A stretch of 64,000 bases of DNA. It comes from Erythrobacter sp. 3-20A1M (GTDB lineage: Bacteria > Pseudomonadota > Alphaproteobacteria > Sphingomonadales > Sphingomonadaceae). This document shows, in pieces, positions 60,460-64,000 of the stretch (the stretch's first letter is position 1; the number at the start of each line of letters is the position of its first letter). Position numbers and translations under genes: made by a program. The DNA lies in NCBI RefSeq assembly GCF_018636735.1, contig NZ_CP045200.1:62001-126000 (forward strand), given 5' to 3'. The notes under the pieces are model-generated. The model had not been told where the DNA came from, ran no database searches, and saw only the letters and a list, made by a program, of their open reading frames with translations.

Positions 60460-61442
60460 AGGTCGGAAAAGCGCACGCGCGTTTCGTGCGCGGTCATGGC
60501 CGGGAAGGTGCTTGTGACGAACCGCACCAGAGCGCGCTCGAACGTTGCGCGCTTGTCCAGTATTTCGTCGCGGTTGCGCTCGTAGAAGGCGCGAGTGTCG
60601 GAATCCATATCGGCGACCATTTTCCGCCAGGCGGTCGGGTTGATTGCCGGGTTGGGTATGCCGAGCTCCTGTTCGTCGTCCTTCGCGAAAGGTGCCCCTA
60701 CCTTGAGCGCGGCAATCCGATCCAAGAAACGTTCGATCTCGTACTCGCGCCCCGAAATGTTGCATGCGGCCTGGGCGGTGCCGCGGAAACAGTCCATCTC
60801 GTGTTCGGCATCGGCGTAAGCGCGGAACGCTTCGTATGCCCTGTCGAACGCCTCCGCCTGCGCATCGGTCCACCCACGCTTCAGTCGGGCGATCTCCGGC
60901 TGGCGATCCTGCTGGCTACGCCTCGCGGCGAACTGGGCGCAGACCCCGCCGCTCGCACCGCTGGTGATGTCGTCGCAGGTATCGAAGCTTCCCCCCTCCG
61001 CCTTGCCGCTCCGGATATCGTCCAGATGCTCGATCCGCGCATCCATCGCGGCCGGGGCGTCCTCCATCTGGCAAGCCATGTGGATCGCCACGGCGAGGTT
61101 CTTCGGCCCGCCTTCCCCATTGGCATAGGCCATGGCGAGCAATCCCGCGCCATGGTGCAGCGCGAGGGTGTATTCGGTATGGCCGCGTTCGGCCACCGCG
61201 CATTTACGCGCTTTCGCCCGATCCATCGGGACCCCGAACCCGAAATAGAGCGCTTCGCTATCGCATCCTTCGAGCGCTTTCCGCTCGCTCGGCGATGGGA
61301 TGTCGGCAGCCGCCGGTTGCGCGTCGGAGACGGCGGCACAGATCGCGCGGGTGCGCGCGTATTTCTCGCCCCCGCCGATGAAGCTCAGGTCGCGGGTCGA
61401 CCAGTAGTCCACCGCATCCGACTGCACCGCCGCCGCGAGCAT
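60456..61442 (-). CDS. Hypothetical secreted protein, start unclear
   Basis: About 328 residues from ATG 61442, with eight or more cysteines spread through the chain. Segments such as ALEGCDSEALYFGFG, KCAVAERGHTEYTLALHHGAGLLAMAYANGEGG and NLAVAIHMACQME suggest a Sel1-like repeat in the first half. The second half has QAEAFDRAYEAFRAYADAEHEMDC, the pattern of LprI/DUF1311-like domains. Upstream in the same frame lies LLCLAALPAAAA, a good signal-peptide core. However, no start codon precedes it before guaB, so the real start may be a rare codon. The downstream methyltransferase gene overlaps it by 4 bp. The function is unknown. Confidence 0.6.
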   Translation of the reverse strand: MLAAAVQSDAVDYWSTRDLSFIGGGEKYARTRAICAAVSDAQPAAADIPSPSERKALEGCDSEALYFGFGVPMDRAKARKCAVAERGHTEYTLALHHGAGLLAMAYANGEGGPKNLAVAIHMACQMEDAPAAMDARIEHLDDIRSGKAEGGSFDTCDDITSGASGGVCAQFAARRSQQDRQPEIARLKRGWTDAQAEAFDRAYEAFRAYADAEHEMDCFRGTAQAACNISGREYEIERFLDRIAALKVGAPFAKDDEQELGIPNPAINPTAWRKMVADMDSDTRAFYERNRDEILDKRATFERALVRFVTSTFPAMTAHETRVRFSDL

Positions 61443-61482
61443 CGCCGCGGCGGCCGGCAGGGCGGCGAGGCAGAGGAGGCTC

Positions 61483-63030
<1,548 letters not shown>

Positions 63031-63044
63031 CTAGGCCCGGCGGA

Positions 63045-64000
63045 TCATTCCTGCCCGACGCGATAGGATTGCGTGTTTCCGAAGTGGCGCAGGAGCGCGA
63101 CGTGGAACAACACGTCCTGCGCCGCGCCGCCCAGCTCCATGTCCGGCGACCAGCGGTCGTTCGGGGTGTGGTAGCCGGAGGCAATGAACCGGTCGAACGC
63201 CTCCCGGTCGCCATAGGCGCTGGTTACCATCACTGCGGGCAGATCGCGTTCGAGCAGCGCCCAGCCGTCCTGCCGCCGCAGATAGTCCTCGCGAATGTTC
63301 TGCGTATCCAGCGTCAGCCCCAGCGCCTGCGCCACCTGCGCGATCCCGTCGTCGAGGCCGGTCCGCCCCCACCCGATTACGGTCTCGCTCGATCCGGCAG
63401 GCGAAATGGCGGGCATGTCCATGTTGAACGCGGCCACGATGGTGGGCAGCGGAACCGGCGGATCGTCGGTGAAGGCGCGCGCACCCAGCAGGCCCCATTC
63501 CTCCGCGCCCGTCGCCAGCACGTATAGGTCGCGCTCCAGCGGCCCGGCGGCAGCAACGCGGCGTGCGGTCTCCAGCATCGCCGCGACACCGCTGGCGTTG
63601 TCGACCGCCCCGTTGCAGATGCGGTGCGCATCTTCGGGCTCTCCACACATACCCAGATGGTCCCAGTGGGCGAGCAGCAGCACCGCCCCGCTTCCGGGGC
63701 GGGTGCCGGGAAGATGACCCAGGATGTTGGCGGTCTCCATCGCCTTGCGGGTCCGCGTGAAATCGACATCGACCCGCGCACCCAGCCGGGGGAGCAGCGA
63801 TCCGCCATGTTCCGGTCGGGCCCTCTCCACGAAGGACAGCAGCCGCGCGCTATCCTGCGGCGGCAGCAGAATCCACGCCGGCACCGTTTCTGTTGAGGCC
63901 AGAGCCCACTTGTCGGCACGCAGGAAGTGCACAGCGCGATCGAACTCCTCAGTGGTTTGCGTGGTCAGGAGCACGGCCTGCGGCGCAGCGGTCTGCACAG
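63045..64000 (-). CDS. M28-family zinc peptidase (5' end missing)
   Basis: The last 318 codons are in the window; the gene starts beyond base 64000. The zinc ligands of M28 aminopeptidases are seen in LLLAHWDHLG (His and Asp), GAVDNASGVAA (Asp) and ATGAEEWGLLGA (two Glu), and the last histidine is in SGYHTPNDRW. It should remove amino acids from peptide N-termini, most likely outside the cytoplasm, but the N-terminal signal region is not visible. The remaining domain before the peptidase core may be a PA-type insert. It lies upstream of guaB on the same strand. Confidence 0.85.
   Translation of the reverse strand, partial: VQTAAPQAVLLTTQTTEEFDRAVHFLRADKWALASTETVPAWILLPPQDSARLLSFVERARPEHGGSLLPRLGARVDVDFTRTRKAMETANILGHLPGTRPGSGAVLLLAHWDHLGMCGEPEDAHRICNGAVDNASGVAAMLETARRVAAAGPLERDLYVLATGAEEWGLLGARAFTDDPPVPLPTIVAAFNMDMPAISPAGSSETVIGWGRTGLDDGIAQVAQALGLTLDTQNIREDYLRRQDGWALLERDLPAVMVTSAYGDREAFDRFIASGYHTPNDRWSPDMELGGAAQDVLFHVALLRHFGNTQSYRVGQE

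Overview
The window is GC-rich, densely packed chromosomal DNA from an alphaproteobacterium. The gene set points to the order Sphingomonadales, probably an Erythrobacteraceae-like lineage: an exosortase-A-associated gene set, RNase E with an insertion in its S1 domain, a single LolC/E-type permease, KorAB next to rppH and RsmB-type genes, and a PA0069-type radical SAM gene. The family assignment is inference from content, not a phylogeny. About 63 genes are supported. No tRNA, rRNA, CRISPR array, transposase or integrase was seen.

Layout. 1-2640: end of a nitronate monooxygenase-like gene, a two-gene ABC exporter, and a frame-broken small membrane gene. 2776-8071 (minus): prfB with a broken frame, a secreted peroxiredoxin, a class A PBP and a peptidoglycan amidase. 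8072-11386: a long leader, RNase E and its terminator. 11410-15381: SDR, sdhB, thioesterase, zapE, pirin. 15378-22991: an RpfF-like (DSF synthase family) gene, then what is left of an exosortase-A exopolysaccharide locus. The minus arm holds the ATPase, a PLP decarboxylase and an acyl-CoA ligase; the plus arm holds an ACP and two alpha/beta-hydrolase-fold proteins. 22988-31513 (minus): rRNA methyltransferase, nnr, lipoprotein, ilvD, then N-formylglutamate amidohydrolase, ispE, a small membrane protein and ETF-QO. 31601-35835 (plus): UDG-like protein, lytic transglycosylase, moaB, and a radical SAM protein with a LexA-type box at its start. 35850-37633: a short, less GC-rich patch of hypothetical genes flanked by a 47-bp direct repeat. 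37671-45192 (minus): acyl-CoA synthetase, dnaE, a small hypothetical, lolD and its permease. 45338-47525: purF and an SDR. 47642-53887: serine hydrolase, cyclopropane synthase, photolyase, PAP2, a YdjM-like protein and an EF-hand lipoprotein. 54002-57069: korAB. 57244-64000: esterase, rppH, TPR protein, RsmB-like, a hypothetical, guaB and a partial M28 peptidase.

Most attention is due to the 15-23 kb region. The polysaccharide export, chain-length, kinase and outer-membrane genes that normally sit between the decarboxylase side and the ATPase of XrtA loci appear to have been deleted. A scar of about 100 bp remains, carrying what look like fragments of two of them. The ligase/ACP/decarboxylase/two-hydrolase-fold unit is intact, so it looks like a separable small-molecule module; both 'hydrolases' lack an ordinary serine nucleophile. 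An RpfF-type fatty-acid signal synthase lies directly downstream. A second theme is frame integrity: prfB (normally essential) and a secreted gene near 36.26 kb each read as one intact protein if a single base is restored. Either these are base-level sequence errors or they need recoding.
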